From NCBI GenBank assembly GCA_016234655.1, contig JACRAU010000011.1, forward strand, positions 1 to 64,000: 64,000 nt of DNA. The letters run 5' to 3'. The stretch is from Betaproteobacteria bacterium (lineage in GTDB: Bacteria; Pseudomonadota; Gammaproteobacteria; Burkholderiales; Thiobacillaceae). Both the position numbers and the translations under genes were made by a program. The notes beneath the pieces were generated by a model. It was not told where the DNA came from. It was given only the letters and a program-made list of their open reading frames with translations, and did not search any database. Position 1 is the stretch's first letter. Every line of letters begins with the position of its first letter. Below are positions 35,526 to 45,572 of the stretch, piece by piece.

Positions 35526-36790
35526 AGGTCTTTTCCTGTCAGGCGTTCGAGTTCGACCAGTTGCAGATAACGGTCGAGTTCGATCTTCACGATGTCGAGG
35601 CGGACCTTGCGCACCTGGCGCTGGGCATCGAGCACGTTGGCGAAGTCCACCTTGCCGGTCTGGTAACCGGCCAGGGCAGACTGGTAGGCCAGCTCGGCCT
35701 GGGGCAGCAGGGTGTCCACCATCAAGGTGTGCTGCTTGCCCAGGGTTTCATAGGTGATGCGGGTCTCGTTCAGCCGGTTGAGCAGCTCGTTGCGCAGCGC
35801 CTGCTTGCGCGCCTCGGTCGCGCGTGTCATGGCCGCGGCCTCGCGTTCCCGCGCCCGGCGTGTCTCTTGCTGCAAGGGGATGTCGACCTCGAACATCAGG
35901 TCCCAGGCGTCGAGCCGGTTGCCTTTCTGGATCGGGGCCAGGCCGACGGTCAGGTCGGGATAGCGGTTCTTGCGCACCAGTTCCGCGTTGCTTTGCGCTG
36001 CCTGGTTTTGGGCCGCCATGCCGGCCAGCAGCGGGCTGTTTTCGAGCAGCGCCACCTGTAACAGGTAGGGCCTGAGGTATTCGGCCGGCAAGGCGGGTAG
36101 GGCCTTGGGCAAGGCCAATATCGCCTCGGGCTCCCGCCCCAGCAGGACATTGAGCTGGCCGGCGGCGTGGTGGCGTTCGGCCTCGAGGCCGATCAACTCG
36201 TTGGTCAGGCTCCAGCGCTCGGCCTGGGCCTTGATCACGTCCTGCTGCGGGACCAGGCCGGCGACATAGCGGGTTTGCGCCACGTCTTGCAGGCCCAAGG
36301 CCAGCCACTTGATCCCGTCGATCACCCGATAGCTGCTTTGCGCGGTATAGAACTGGGCATAGGCAGTCTTGACTTTGGCGCGCAAGGTCAGGCGCAAGGC
36401 CTCGCGTTCGGCCTGGCTGACGGCGGCGGCCGATGTGGCGCCGGCCGAGCGCAGCTCGCGTTTGCCCCACAACGGGAAGGTCTGGCGCAACTGGTAACGG
36501 GTGCTGCCCACGGCGCTGGGCGACAAGGTGGGGTTGTCGGCCGGGATGTCGCGCAGTTCGACGGCCAGCATCGGATCGGGCAGGGCGCCGGCCGGTTGCA
36601 CGCGCTCGGCTGCTGCGGCGCTCTCTTCGCTCGCCGCGCGCAACTCTGGGTTTTGCTCCTCGGCCAGTTGCAACAGCGGCGGCAAGGCGTCGCCGAGCCC
36701 TTCGGGCAGATAGGCCTTGGCCTGGGCCTGCGCCGCGAACAAGACAAGCAAGCCGCTCACCAGGTGTCGATATGATCTGCCGCGACGCAC
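35522..36790 (-). CDS. cusC: Outer-membrane efflux channel CusC (TolC family)
   Basis: A 422-residue protein. The start is read as GTG at 36790, preceded by GGAGAAAGAACG and giving a signal peptide (VRRGRSYRHLVSGLLVLFAA). The frame runs upstream to 37042, but that part overlaps the regulator gene and lacks coding sense. TolC-type repeats are present (ALPDPMLAVELRDIPADNPT; LRQTFPLWGKRELR; ETRITYETLGKQHTLMVDTL). It is the first gene of cusCBA, with a CopR-type box 87 bp upstream of this start. Confidence 0.92.
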   Translation of the reverse strand: MRRGRSYRHLVSGLLVLFAAQAQAKAYLPEGLGDALPPLLQLAEEQNPELRAASEESAAAAERVQPAGALPDPMLAVELRDIPADNPTLSPSAVGSTRYQLRQTFPLWGKRELRSAGATSAAAVSQAEREALRLTLRAKVKTAYAQFYTAQSSYRVIDGIKWLALGLQDVAQTRYVAGLVPQQDVIKAQAERWSLTNELIGLEAERHHAAGQLNVLLGREPEAILALPKALPALPAEYLRPYLLQVALLENSPLLAGMAAQNQAAQSNAELVRKNRYPDLTVGLAPIQKGNRLDAWDLMFEVDIPLQQETRRAREREAAAMTRATEARKQALRNELLNRLNETRITYETLGKQHTLMVDTLLPQAELAYQSALAGYQTGKVDFANVLDAQRQVRKVRLDIVKIELDRYLQLVELERLTGKDL

Positions 36791-36876
36791 CGTTCTTTCT
36801 CCTGCCTTTCCGATGGCTATTTCGATTCGTCGGCAATCATGACAGAACCTCTCCCTTGGTAAGCTGACAGGATGAT

Positions 36877-36891
36877 TACAAATCCGTAATC
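36877..36891. promoter_or_regulatory. CopR/CusR-type box upstream of cusC
   Basis: TTACAAATCCGTAAT, matching TTACA-N5-GTAAT exactly. It lies 87 bp before the cusC start and 39 bp beyond the 3' end of the NtrC-type regulator gene. Its likeness to the copR promoter site suggests control of cusCBA by CopR rather than by the adjacent NtrC-type regulator. Confidence 0.65.
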
Positions 36892-36929
36892 CCGATATCG
36901 GCTGGGAGGGTGGTCCGACTGTCTTGTCA

Positions 36930-38273
36930 TCACGTCCGGTGCTCGGCCAGCTTGTGCAGTTTGCGCTCGAGCGCGGGACGCGAGATGCCAAGTATCGCGC
37001 AGGCCTGGCCCTTGTGTCCGCCGGTGTGCTCCATGACGGCACGGACGTGGCGCAGCTCCAGTTCTTCCAGGCTGATCAGTTCGGTCGGTACGGCCGTCGC
37101 CGGCGGGCCTGCCGATGGGGCCGTCGACAGTCCCAGTAGGTCGGCGCCCAGTATATCGCCACGGGCCAGGACCACCGCGCGTGTCAACACGTTTTCCAGC
37201 TCTCGAACATTGCCGGGCCAGGGATAGCCTTCGAGCTGCTGCCAGGCATCGGGCGACACGCGGGTAACGCGCTTGTGCAAGGAGAAAGCCAGTTTGGCGA
37301 GAAAGTGATCGACCATCGGCCGCAGGTCCTCGCGCCGCTCGCGTAGCGGCGGCAAGTGGATGCTGATGACGTTGAGCCGGTAATAGAGGTCTTCGCGGAA
37401 GCGCTTATTTTGTACCTCGGCGCCGATATCCCGGTTGGTGGCGGCGACGATGCGCGCATTGGCGACCAGGCTGTCGGTGCCGCCGACGCGTTCATACACC
37501 CGCTCCTGCAGCACCCGCAAGAGCTTGGCCTGCAGCGGTGGCGACATCTCGCCGATCTCGTCGAGGAACAAGGTACCGTCCGCGGCCAATTCGAACTTGC
37601 CCGGCTTGCCCCGGTCGGCCCCGGTGAAGGCGCCTTTTTCGTGGCCGAACAATTCGCTTTCCAATAGGGTATCGACGATGGCGGAGCAGTTGACCGCGAT
37701 GAAGGGGCCGGTACGGCCGGAATAGTGATGGATGGCGCGGGCGACCATCTCCTTGCCGGTGCCGGATTCGCCGGTGATCAAGACCGTGGCTCCGGTCGGC
37801 GCGACCCGGCCGACGGTCTTGCAAATGTCGAGCATGACGCGGCTTTGGCCTACGATGCGGTTGATATCGACATCCTCGGCGATTTCCACCGCCGCGGCGC
37901 GCCGCGCGAGGCGGCAGGCGTTGAGTGCATTGGTCAGCGTGGTGGAGAGTTCCAGACGATCCATCGGCTTGCGGACGAAATCGTAGGCGCCGGCCTTGAT
38001 CGCCTCGATCGGCAAGGCGGTATCATTCACGCCGGTGATCATGATTGCCGGCAGTTCGGGATTGGTTTGCTTGATGATGTTCAGGAAGCCGAGGCCCGGG
38101 CCGTCGGGCAGTTGCTGATCGAGCAATACCGCGTCGTAGCTGTGTTGCTCGATCATGGCACCGGCCAGCGCCAGTGTTCTCGCATGGTCGGCCAGATGGC
38201 CATCGTCCTCCAGTTGCATACGAAGGAGTTCAGCCAATGCTTCGTCATCCTCGACGATCAGTATCCGAGGCAT
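36930..38273 (-). CDS. NtrC-family sigma-54 response regulator
   Basis: A 447-residue regulator. Receiver domain with Asp52 (AVLLDQQLPDG) and a conserved Lys in FVRKPMDRLE; AAA+ domain with Walker A GESGTGKE (168-175), the sigma-54 contact GAFTGA (214-219) and Walker B GTLFLDEIGE. A Fis-type helix-turn-helix ends the chain (HKGQACAILGISRPALERKL). The start MPRILIVEDD is canonical, which places its 5' end 37 bp inside the divergent kinase gene. The target genes are unknown; no clear sigma-54 promoter was found nearby. Confidence 0.95.
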   Translation of the reverse strand: MPRILIVEDDEALAELLRMQLEDDGHLADHARTLALAGAMIEQHSYDAVLLDQQLPDGPGLGFLNIIKQTNPELPAIMITGVNDTALPIEAIKAGAYDFVRKPMDRLELSTTLTNALNACRLARRAAAVEIAEDVDINRIVGQSRVMLDICKTVGRVAPTGATVLITGESGTGKEMVARAIHHYSGRTGPFIAVNCSAIVDTLLESELFGHEKGAFTGADRGKPGKFELAADGTLFLDEIGEMSPPLQAKLLRVLQERVYERVGGTDSLVANARIVAATNRDIGAEVQNKRFREDLYYRLNVISIHLPPLRERREDLRPMVDHFLAKLAFSLHKRVTRVSPDAWQQLEGYPWPGNVRELENVLTRAVVLARGDILGADLLGLSTAPSAGPPATAVPTELISLEELELRHVRAVMEHTGGHKGQACAILGISRPALERKLHKLAEHRT

Positions 38274-39658
38274 CGTTTTTTACCCTCACTCCATCCAAGG
38301 TGTCGTGGGCCAGTCTCATTGTATTGGCCCTTGTCGTATTCGGCGCCGGCCTGTTCAGCGTGCGCCATGTCATTGTTGCACAGGAGCGCCATTTTTTGTT
38401 GCACGGTGCCGACCACGCGCGGCGCATCGCCGGCAATATCATGCAATACATACAGCCACAGATCGAAGTCGGCTTCACGCCGGATTGGGTGGTGCAGTCA
38501 TTTCAGCAGAACCTCTCGCGCTTGTGCAATCTGGAGACCTATTCCGCTTTTTTGCTGGATGAGCAGACCGGCCGTATTGCCGCGCATTCCGATGGCGCCT
38601 TCATCGGCAGCGTCCTGGCCGACCATTTCAGCCGATTCGAGCCCTTGGATTTGGGCGATCAACACGGCGGCATCAATGAAAAATCGCGCGCTGTCCGCGC
38701 GATGAGCCGCGACGAGGTACCGATGCTCATCAACTTTTTCCCGGTGCGTGCCGGCGATGGAACGGCTACCCGTTGGACCGTCATCGTGCAGGCCAACGTC
38801 TCCGACTTGTCCCAGCATGCGACCGAGCTGGCCGGACATGTCAGCCTGCTCTTTTCCTTGACCGCGATCCTGACCATCGTGGTCGGTTTCGTGTCGATGC
38901 GCCGGCTCGGGCGCGCCTACGAGCGCCGGATCGAGACGCAGCTCGACCAGCGCACCCGCCAACTCGAAGCGGCGCGCGAGGAAGCGGTGCGCAAGGCGAG
39001 CCTGACCGCGCTGGGGAAAACGGCCAGCATGCTCACGCATGAAATGCGCAACCCATTGGCCTCGATCAAGCTCGGTCTGTCCGGCATTCTCGGCGGCGAG
39101 CAGTTGAACGAGCGCGATCGCCGGCGCCTGGCCATCTCGATCCAGGAGGTCGATCGGTTGAACGGCTTGCTTTCGGGCACCCTGGATTTCGTGCGGCCGA
39201 TTATGCTTTCCGAGCAGCCGCTACCGATGGATGATCTGCTCGACCGAGCCCTAGCCACAGTGGATACGGCCTTGGCCGCACGCGATATCCGCTTGCGGCG
39301 CCGGCGTTGCGCGGCCTGCCCGTCGCTGCGTTGCGATCCCGACCAGATACAGCAGGCCTTGCTCAATCTGCTCAACAATGCGATCGAGGCCTGCCCGAAG
39401 GACGGTGGCATCGAAATCGACGTAGAGCAGGTCGGAGACCGGATCGTGCTGGTCATCGCCAACGATTGCGAGGCACCGCCCAGCGGCGAGACGGATAAAT
39501 ACTTCGATGCCTTCTTCACGACCAAGCCCAAGGGCAGCGGGCTTGGCCTGACCATCGTCCGGCGCATCGTCGAGGAGCATCACGGCACGGTCGACTTTCG
39601 CTTGATCGAGGGTGGGCGCGCGCAGGTCGAACTGGTCCTGCCCATGGCGAGCAGGTAG
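38237..39658 (+). CDS. Membrane sensor histidine kinase (NtrB-like output)
   Basis: A 473-residue kinase. The start at 38237 has AAGGAG 8 bp upstream; a GTG at 38300 is an alternative that would avoid the overlap with the regulator gene. One transmembrane helix (SLIVLALVVFGAGLFSV), a periplasmic domain of about 170 residues, a second helix (LLFSLTAILTIVVGFVSM), then HisKA (LTHEMRNPLASIKLGLSG) and the ATPase domain (LLNLLNNAIEACPKDG; TTKPKGSGLGLTIV). It is the evident partner of the divergent NtrC-type regulator. The ligand is unknown. Confidence 0.93.
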   Translation: MLRHPRRSVSEASFFTLTPSKVSWASLIVLALVVFGAGLFSVRHVIVAQERHFLLHGADHARRIAGNIMQYIQPQIEVGFTPDWVVQSFQQNLSRLCNLETYSAFLLDEQTGRIAAHSDGAFIGSVLADHFSRFEPLDLGDQHGGINEKSRAVRAMSRDEVPMLINFFPVRAGDGTATRWTVIVQANVSDLSQHATELAGHVSLLFSLTAILTIVVGFVSMRRLGRAYERRIETQLDQRTRQLEAAREEAVRKASLTALGKTASMLTHEMRNPLASIKLGLSGILGGEQLNERDRRRLAISIQEVDRLNGLLSGTLDFVRPIMLSEQPLPMDDLLDRALATVDTALAARDIRLRRRRCAACPSLRCDPDQIQQALLNLLNNAIEACPKDGGIEIDVEQVGDRIVLVIANDCEAPPSGETDKYFDAFFTTKPKGSGLGLTIVRRIVEEHHGTVDFRLIEGGRAQVELVLPMASR

Positions 39659-39673
39659 CGCGGCTGTGGTCGG

Positions 39674-41854
39674 TCAGTCGAGGCCGAGCACGACACCGCC
39701 CAGCGGCGGTAGGGTGAGCACGACCGAGGCGGGGTAGCCCATCCATGGCGTGGCCTCGCCGACCACACCGGCGCCGTTGCCGATGTTGCCGCCGCCGTAG
39801 AAGCTCGAATCGCTGTTGAATATCTCGCGCCAGAGGCCGGTGCTAGGCACGCCGATTCGGTACCCCTCGCGCGGCACCGGGGTGAAGTTCAGCGCGACGA
39901 CGACGCTGCGGCCGGCGCGGTCGCGGCGGACGAAGGCGAGCACCGATTGGTTGGCGTCGTGGCAGTCGATCCAGGCGAAGCCGGCGTGGTCGAAATCGAG
40001 TTCGTGCAGCGGCGGGCAATCCCGATAGAGCCGACCCAGGTCGCGCATCGCGGCCTGCACGCCGGCATGCCAGTGGGTGCCGAGCAGGCTCCAGTCGAGT
40101 TCTTGGCCGCAAGCCCACTCGCGGCCTTGGCCGAATTCGTTGCCCATGAAGTTAAGCTTCTTACCTGGCGAGGTGAATTGATAAGTCAGCAGCAGGCGCA
40201 GATTGGCGAACTGCTGCCAGGCATCGCCCGGCATCTTGCCGAGCAGCGAACGCTTGCCGTGCACGACCTCGTCGTGCGAGAACGGCAGCACGAAGTTTTC
40301 GCTGTAGGCATAGAGCTGGCCGAAGGTCAGGTAATTGTGGTGGTAGCGGCGGTGGATGGGGTCGAGCTGGAAATAGCTCAGGCTGTCGTTCATCCAGCCC
40401 ATGTTCCATTTCATCGAAAAGCCCAGGCCGCCGACGTAGACCGGGCGCGAGACCATGGGCCAGGCGGTGGATTCCTCGGCGAAGGTGAGCGCGCCGGGGA
40501 AGCTCTCGTGCACCATCACGTTCATCTCGCGCAGGAAGTCGATGGCCTCCAGGTTCTCGCGGCCGCCGTATTTGTTGGGCAGCCACTCGCCGGCCTTGCG
40601 CGAGTAGTCGAGGTAGAGCATGGAGGCGACCGCGTCGACGCGCAGGCCGTCGATGTGGAATTCCTTCAGCCAGTAATAGGCGCTCGACAGCAGAAAGCCG
40701 GCGACCTCGCGCCGGCCGTAATTGAAGATATGGGTGCCCCAGTCCTGGTGCAGGCCCAGGCGCGGGTCTTCGTGCTCGAACAGGGCGGTGCCGTCGAAGC
40801 GGGCCAAGGCCCAGTCGTCCATCGGGAAGTGGCCGGGCACCCAGTCGAGGATGACGCCGATACCGGCCTGGTGGCATTGGTCGATCAGGTAGCGCAGATC
40901 GTCGGCCGTGCCGAAGCGGCTGGTGGCAGCGAAGTAGCCGGTGGTCTGGTAGCCCCAGGACTCGTCGAGGGGGTGCTCGGTCAGCGGCATGAATTCGATG
41001 TGGCTGAAGCCCTGTTCACGCGCATAGGGGATCAAGGCATCGGCCAGTTCGCGGTAATTGTAGAAGCGGCCGTCGTAGTGGCGGCGCCACGAGCCGGCAT
41101 GCACCTCGTAGATGTTCATCGGCGCATGCAGCCAATCGCGTTCCGCGCGCGTGCGCATCCAGCTTGCGTCTTGCCAGGCATGTGCCGTCGACGCCGGCAC
41201 GGCGGCGGCGGTGCCGGGCCGCGATTCGAAGGTTTGGCCGAAGGGGTCGGTCTTGACCCGGATCTCGCCGCTGTGGCGGTTGCGTATCTCGTATTTGTAG
41301 AAATCGCCGGGACACAGGCCGGGGATGAACAGTTCCCACACGCCCGAGCCGCCGCGCACGCGCATCGGGTGCACGCGGCCGTCCCAACGGTTGAAGTTGC
41401 CGACCACCGACACGCGTTCGGCGTTCGGCGCCCACACCGCGAAGCGCACGCCTTCGATGCCGTGCACGCTGCAAGCGTGCGCGCCCAGCGCCCGGTAGGC
41501 CTCGCGCAGGCGCCCCTCGTTGAACAGGTGCAGGTCGTGCTCGGTCAGGATGGGGTCGAAGCCGTAGGGGTCGTATTGCTCGAAGCTCTGGCCGCCCTCG
41601 GCGATGCGCAGCCGGTAGGGCAGGCCCGGCCTTAGCTCGGGTTCGGCCTTGATGCTGCCTTGCCACTCGAACAGGCCGCGCGCATCGACGCGCTCCATCG
41701 CGATCTCGCTATGCGGCAATACCAGCGTGACCGAATCGGCGTTTGGACGAAAGACGCGGATCGCATGCCGGCTGCCGGCCCGATGCAGGCCGAGCAATCC
41801 GAACGGATCGTGGCAACGGGCCGCGCAAAGCTTGTCCAGACGGGATTTCAGCAT
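39674..41854 (-). CDS. glgB: 1,4-alpha-glucan branching enzyme
   Basis: A 726-residue GH13 enzyme that makes alpha-1,6 branches in glycogen. An N-terminal CBM48-type region ([40 protein letters not shown]) precedes the catalytic barrel. The nucleophile Asp lies in [17 protein letters not shown], the acid Glu in [13 protein letters not shown], and the third acidic site in [18 protein letters not shown]. Length is standard. It is divergent from glgC across 92 bp, which contains a TATAAC-like element on the plus strand. Confidence 0.97.
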   Translation of the reverse strand: MLKSRLDKLCAARCHDPFGLLGLHRAGSRHAIRVFRPNADSVTLVLPHSEIAMERVDARGLFEWQGSIKAEPELRPGLPYRLRIAEGGQSFEQYDPYGFDPILTEHDLHLFNEGRLREAYRALGAHACSVHGIEGVRFAVWAPNAERVSVVGNFNRWDGRVHPMRVRGGSGVWELFIPGLCPGDFYKYEIRNRHSGEIRVKTDPFGQTFESRPGTAAAVPASTAHAWQDASWMRTRAERDWLHAPMNIYEVHAGSWRRHYDGRFYNYRELADALIPYAREQGFSHIEFMPLTEHPLDESWGYQTTGYFAATSRFGTADDLRYLIDQCHQAGIGVILDWVPGHFPMDDWALARFDGTALFEHEDPRLGLHQDWGTHIFNYGRREVAGFLLSSAYYWLKEFHIDGLRVDAVASMLYLDYSRKAGEWLPNKYGGRENLEAIDFLREMNVMVHESFPGALTFAEESTAWPMVSRPVYVGGLGFSMKWNMGWMNDSLSYFQLDPIHRRYHHNYLTFGQLYAYSENFVLPFSHDEVVHGKRSLLGKMPGDAWQQFANLRLLLTYQFTSPGKKLNFMGNEFGQGREWACGQELDWSLLGTHWHAGVQAAMRDLGRLYRDCPPLHELDFDHAGFAWIDCHDANQSVLAFVRRDRAGRSVVVALNFTPVPREGYRIGVPSTGLWREIFNSDSSFYGGGNIGNGAGVVGEATPWMGYPASVVLTLPPLGGVVLGLD

Positions 41855-41946
41855 GGTCGAGTGTCACCGCAAATTAATGGATCGAGGCTATTATAACGAC
41901 CGAGGACTACAAAACTGGGTCACTGCATCGGTGGGAGAGATTCAAA

Positions 41947-43227
41947 GTGCAAAGGGAATATCCGCGTTTCATCAGCGTTCTGACCAAGAATACCGTCGCG
42001 CTGATCCTGGCCGGCGGACGCGGCAGCCGCTTGAAGGACCTGACCGATTGGCGGGCCAAGCCGGCGGTGCCCTTCGGCGGCAAGTTCCGCATCATCGATT
42101 TCCCGCTGTCGAACTGCATCAATTCCGGTATTCGCCGCATCGGCGTGTTGACGCAGTACAAGGCGCATTCGCTGATCAAGCACATCCAGCGCGGCTGGGG
42201 TTTCCTGCGCGGCGAGTTCAACGAGTTCATCGAGCTGCTGCCGGCGCAGCAGCGGGTGGACGAGCATTCCTGGTACAAGGGCACGGCCGACGCGGTGTTC
42301 CAGAACATCGACATTCTACGCATCTACAAGCCGGAATACGTGCTGATCCTGGCGGGCGATCATATCTACAAAATGGACTACGGCGAGATGTTGGCCGACC
42401 ACGTGCGCAACGAGGCGGACATGACCGTGGCCTGCATGGAGGTGCCCATCGGCGAGGCCTCGGCCTTCGGCGTGATGGATGTCGACAACGAGGGCCGCGT
42501 CGTCGCCTTCGCCGAGAAGCCGGCCGAGCCGCCGGCCATGCCGGGCCGGCCCGATATGGCTTTGTGCTCGATGGGCGTGTATGTGTTCAACGCCTCCTTT
42601 CTCTATGAGCAACTGATCCGCGATGCCGACGATCCCGCTTCCGAGCACGATTTCGGCAAGAACCTGATCCCGCACATGCTGAAGTCGGGCTATCGGGTCT
42701 ATGCCCACAGCTTTTCCGACAGTTGCGTCTATGCCGAGGGCGAGACGCCGTATTGGCGCGATGTCGGCACGGTCGATGCCTATTGGGAGGCCAACCTCGA
42801 CCTCGCGCGAGTGACGCCGGAACTCAATATCTACGACAAGGACTGGCCGATCTGGACCGACCAGCAGCAGTTGCCGCCGGCCAAGTTCGTGTTCGACGAC
42901 GACGATCGGCGCGGCATGGCGGTCGATTCCACCGTATCCGGCGGTTGCATCATCAGCGGCGCGACGGTGCGCCGATCCGTGCTGTTTTCGAACGTGCACG
43001 TCGCCGAGGGCGCCTATCTGGAAGAGGCGGTGGTACTGCCCAGCGTCCGTATCGGCGCGGGCGCGGTGATCAAGCAGGCGGTGATCGACCGCGGCTGCAA
43101 GATACCGCCCGGCATGGCCATCGGCGTCGACCGCGCCGAGGACGAGAAACGTTTCCTGGTGACCGAGCGCGGCGTGACCCTGGTGACCGCGGAGATGTTG
43201 GATCAGCGCATCCACCATGTGCGTTAA
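41947..43227 (+). CDS. glgC: Glucose-1-phosphate adenylyltransferase
   Basis: A 426-residue enzyme making ADP-glucose for glycogen synthesis. It starts at GTG with GGGAGA upstream. The nucleotide loop is [20 protein letters not shown], followed by [20 protein letters not shown], the sugar-phosphate site FAEKPAEPP and [18 protein letters not shown]-terminal left-handed beta-helix completes it ([20 protein letters not shown]). The product feeds glycogen synthase (not in view) and GlgB. Confidence 0.97.
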   Translation: MQREYPRFISVLTKNTVALILAGGRGSRLKDLTDWRAKPAVPFGGKFRIIDFPLSNCINSGIRRIGVLTQYKAHSLIKHIQRGWGFLRGEFNEFIELLPAQQRVDEHSWYKGTADAVFQNIDILRIYKPEYVLILAGDHIYKMDYGEMLADHVRNEADMTVACMEVPIGEASAFGVMDVDNEGRVVAFAEKPAEPPAMPGRPDMALCSMGVYVFNASFLYEQLIRDADDPASEHDFGKNLIPHMLKSGYRVYAHSFSDSCVYAEGETPYWRDVGTVDAYWEANLDLARVTPELNIYDKDWPIWTDQQQLPPAKFVFDDDDRRGMAVDSTVSGGCIISGATVRRSVLFSNVHVAEGAYLEEAVVLPSVRIGAGAVIKQAVIDRGCKIPPGMAIGVDRAEDEKRFLVTERGVTLVTAEMLDQRIHHVR

Positions 43228-43264
43228 TAGGGACTGATCTATCAGTTTGTTGGGCGCGCCTTCC

Positions 43265-44935
43265 ATGTTGCATCTGGTTCTTTGCTGGCATTTCCACCAG
43301 CCGGATTACCGCACCGAGCGGGGCGACTACCGCCTGCCCTGGACCTATCTGCATGCCTTGAAGGACTATGCCGACATGGCGGCGCACTTGGAGGCGGCGC
43401 CTAACGTGCGCGCGGTGGTCAATTTCGTGCCCAGCCTGGTCGAGCAGTTGGACGACTACGCCAGCCAATTGGCCAGCGGCCGGCCGCGCGACCCCGTGCT
43501 GGCCTGCTTGATCGAGCCGGAGCTCGGGCGCCTGGCCGATGAAAAGAAGCGGGAGCTGCTCGAAACCTGCTTCAGGCTGAACCATCCGACCATGCTGGAG
43601 CCGTTTCCCGCCTATCGCCTGCTGCATCGCCATTACGAGGCGATGAAGGGGGGCGGCGCGGGCCTGGCTTATCTATCCGATCAATACTTCGCCGATCTGG
43701 TGACCTGGTATCACCTGGCCTGGACGGGCGAGACCGTGCGCCGGGCGCACCCCCTGGTCTTGTCGCTGATGCAAAAAGGCCAAGGCTTCACCCAGGCCGA
43801 CCGGCGCGCGCTGTTCGACCTGATCGGCGAGGTGGTCGCCGGCCTGTTGCCGCGTTATCGCGCGCTGGCAGAACGCGGCCAGGTGGAGCTGTCGAGCACG
43901 CCGCACAGCCATCCGATGTCGCCCTTGCTGATCGATTTCCAGGCGGCGCGCCAGGCCCGGCCCGACGCGCCCTTGCCCGCGCATGCGGCCTACCCCGGCG
44001 GCGCGGCGCGCGTACGGACCCATGTGCAGGCGGCCTTGGATTGCCATCGCGGCCACTTCGGCACCCGCCCCGCCGGGTTCTGGCCGGCGGAGGGCGGCGT
44101 ATCCGAGCCGGTATTGCGCATCTTCGCCGAAGCGGGCCTGCGCTGGGCGGCCAGCGGCGAGGGCGTGTTGCGCCATAGCCTGGCGGCGGCCGGGGTCGAC
44201 CTGGCCGACAAGACCGCCTGGGCCTACCGGCCATACCGGGTGAACGGCAGCGAAACGGTGTGCTTTTTCCGCGACGACCCGCTGTCCGACCTGATCGGTT
44301 TCGAATACAAGGAATGGTGGGCGAGCGACGCGGTGCGCCATTTCTTGCATAAGCTGGAAACGATTCGCCGCGACACGCGGGGCGAGGCGGTGGTGTCGGT
44401 GATCCTGGACGGCGAGAACGCCTGGGAGTTCTATCCCTACAACGGCTTTTATTTCCTGTCCGAGCTATACAAGGCCCTGGCCGACCACCCGGAGATTCGC
44501 ACCACGACCTTTTCCGAATACCTGGAACTGAAGGACAACGGCGTCGGCGAATTGCCGCATCTCGTCGCCGGCACTTGGGTCTATGGCGATTTCACCACCT
44601 GGCTGGGCGATGCGGCCAAGAACCGGGCCTGGGATCTGCTGTGCGAAGCCAAGCTGGCCTACGACCGGGCCATGGCCGGGCCCGGTCTGTCGCCGCATAG
44701 CCGGACGGCGGCCGAGAAGGCGCTGAGGTCGTGCGAGAGTTCCGACTGGTTCTGGTGGTTCGGCGACTACAACCCGGCCGACAGCGTGCGGGCCTTCGAC
44801 CGGCTCTACCGCGCCAAGCTGAAACAGCTCTATCGCCTGCTCGGCCTGGACGCGCCGGCCGCGCTGGACCGGCCGATCAGCGCCGGCGGCGGCACGGCCG
44901 AGGGCGGCGGGACCATGCGCCGAGGCCAGGGCTGA
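43265..44935 (+). CDS. GH57-family glycoside hydrolase
   Basis: A 556-residue protein from the ATG at 43265; an upstream TTG is less likely. It opens MLHLVLCWHFHQPDYRTERG, the GH57 signature, with NFVPSLVEQLDDY and a later catalytic-region segment (GFWPAEGGVSEPVLRIFAEA; VILDGENAWEFYPYNG). GH57 covers alpha-amylase, 4-alpha-glucanotransferase and amylopullulanase activities. Beside glgC a role in glycogen or maltodextrin turnover is likely, but the exact reaction is not set by sequence. Confidence 0.93.
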   Translation: MLHLVLCWHFHQPDYRTERGDYRLPWTYLHALKDYADMAAHLEAAPNVRAVVNFVPSLVEQLDDYASQLASGRPRDPVLACLIEPELGRLADEKKRELLETCFRLNHPTMLEPFPAYRLLHRHYEAMKGGGAGLAYLSDQYFADLVTWYHLAWTGETVRRAHPLVLSLMQKGQGFTQADRRALFDLIGEVVAGLLPRYRALAERGQVELSSTPHSHPMSPLLIDFQAARQARPDAPLPAHAAYPGGAARVRTHVQAALDCHRGHFGTRPAGFWPAEGGVSEPVLRIFAEAGLRWAASGEGVLRHSLAAAGVDLADKTAWAYRPYRVNGSETVCFFRDDPLSDLIGFEYKEWWASDAVRHFLHKLETIRRDTRGEAVVSVILDGENAWEFYPYNGFYFLSELYKALADHPEIRTTTFSEYLELKDNGVGELPHLVAGTWVYGDFTTWLGDAAKNRAWDLLCEAKLAYDRAMAGPGLSPHSRTAAEKALRSCESSDWFWWFGDYNPADSVRAFDRLYRAKLKQLYRLLGLDAPAALDRPISAGGGTAEGGGTMRRGQG

Positions 44936-44980
44936 GGCTGCGATTTGCTAGAATGCGCCCTTTCAAGCGCGGAGCGGATC

Positions 44981-45472
44981 ATGAGTGACGAAGTGGTGAG
45001 AAAGGGCAAGGTCGTGTTCATGACCTATTCCGTGCTCGACCAGAACGGCCAGGTGATGGGCCAGAACGACATGCCGACCGGCTATGTCCACGGCGCCGGC
45101 AGCGGCCTGTTCGAAAAGATCGAGCATAGCCTGGAAGGGCATGGCGTCGGCGACCAAGTCGAGGTCGGCCTCACGCCGGACGAAGGCTTCGGCCAGCCCG
45201 ACCCCAGCCTGATCCTCATCGAGGACCTGGCCGATGTGCCGCCCTCGCTGCGCCGCCTGGGCGGCGAGGCCGAGGCGCAGAACGACAAGGGCGAGGTGAT
45301 GACCTTCCGCGTGGTCCGCATAGAGAACGGCAAGGTGACGCTGGACGCCAACCATCCCTTGGCCGGCCAGAACGCGACCTGCGTGGTCAGCATCCTGTCG
45401 GTGCGCGACGCGACGCCGGAGGAGATTCGATCCGGCTTCCCGGCCGAGCAGGGGGCACCGCAGCTGCAATAA
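44981..45472 (+). CDS. FKBP-type peptidyl-prolyl isomerase (SlyD-like)
   Basis: A 163-residue cytosolic foldase. It starts MSDEVVRKGKVVFMTYSVLD with GGAG upstream. FKBP core: GYVHGAGSGLFEKIEHSLEG, then an IF-domain (GDQVEVGLTPDEGFGQPDPS), then VTLDANHPLAGQNATCVVSI. The C-terminal His-rich metal tail of E. coli SlyD is absent. It stands alone between the glycogen genes and the signalling pair. Confidence 0.92.
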   Translation: MSDEVVRKGKVVFMTYSVLDQNGQVMGQNDMPTGYVHGAGSGLFEKIEHSLEGHGVGDQVEVGLTPDEGFGQPDPSLILIEDLADVPPSLRRLGGEAEAQNDKGEVMTFRVVRIENGKVTLDANHPLAGQNATCVVSILSVRDATPEEIRSGFPAEQGAPQLQ

Positions 45473-45572
45473 TCCGCACTATTATTGGATCGTGGCGCTG
45501 ACTGCACCGTGGGCGCCGCGCCCTCCCGATGGGGCTTTCGAAGCCGGGCCGGTTCATATCCGAGGCGTCTGT

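Noticed and set aside
36791-37042. Longer CusC reading frame starting at 37042
   Set aside because: It would overlap the regulator gene and the CopR-type box, and lacks a signal peptide; the GTG at 36790 has a good ribosome site and signal sequence.
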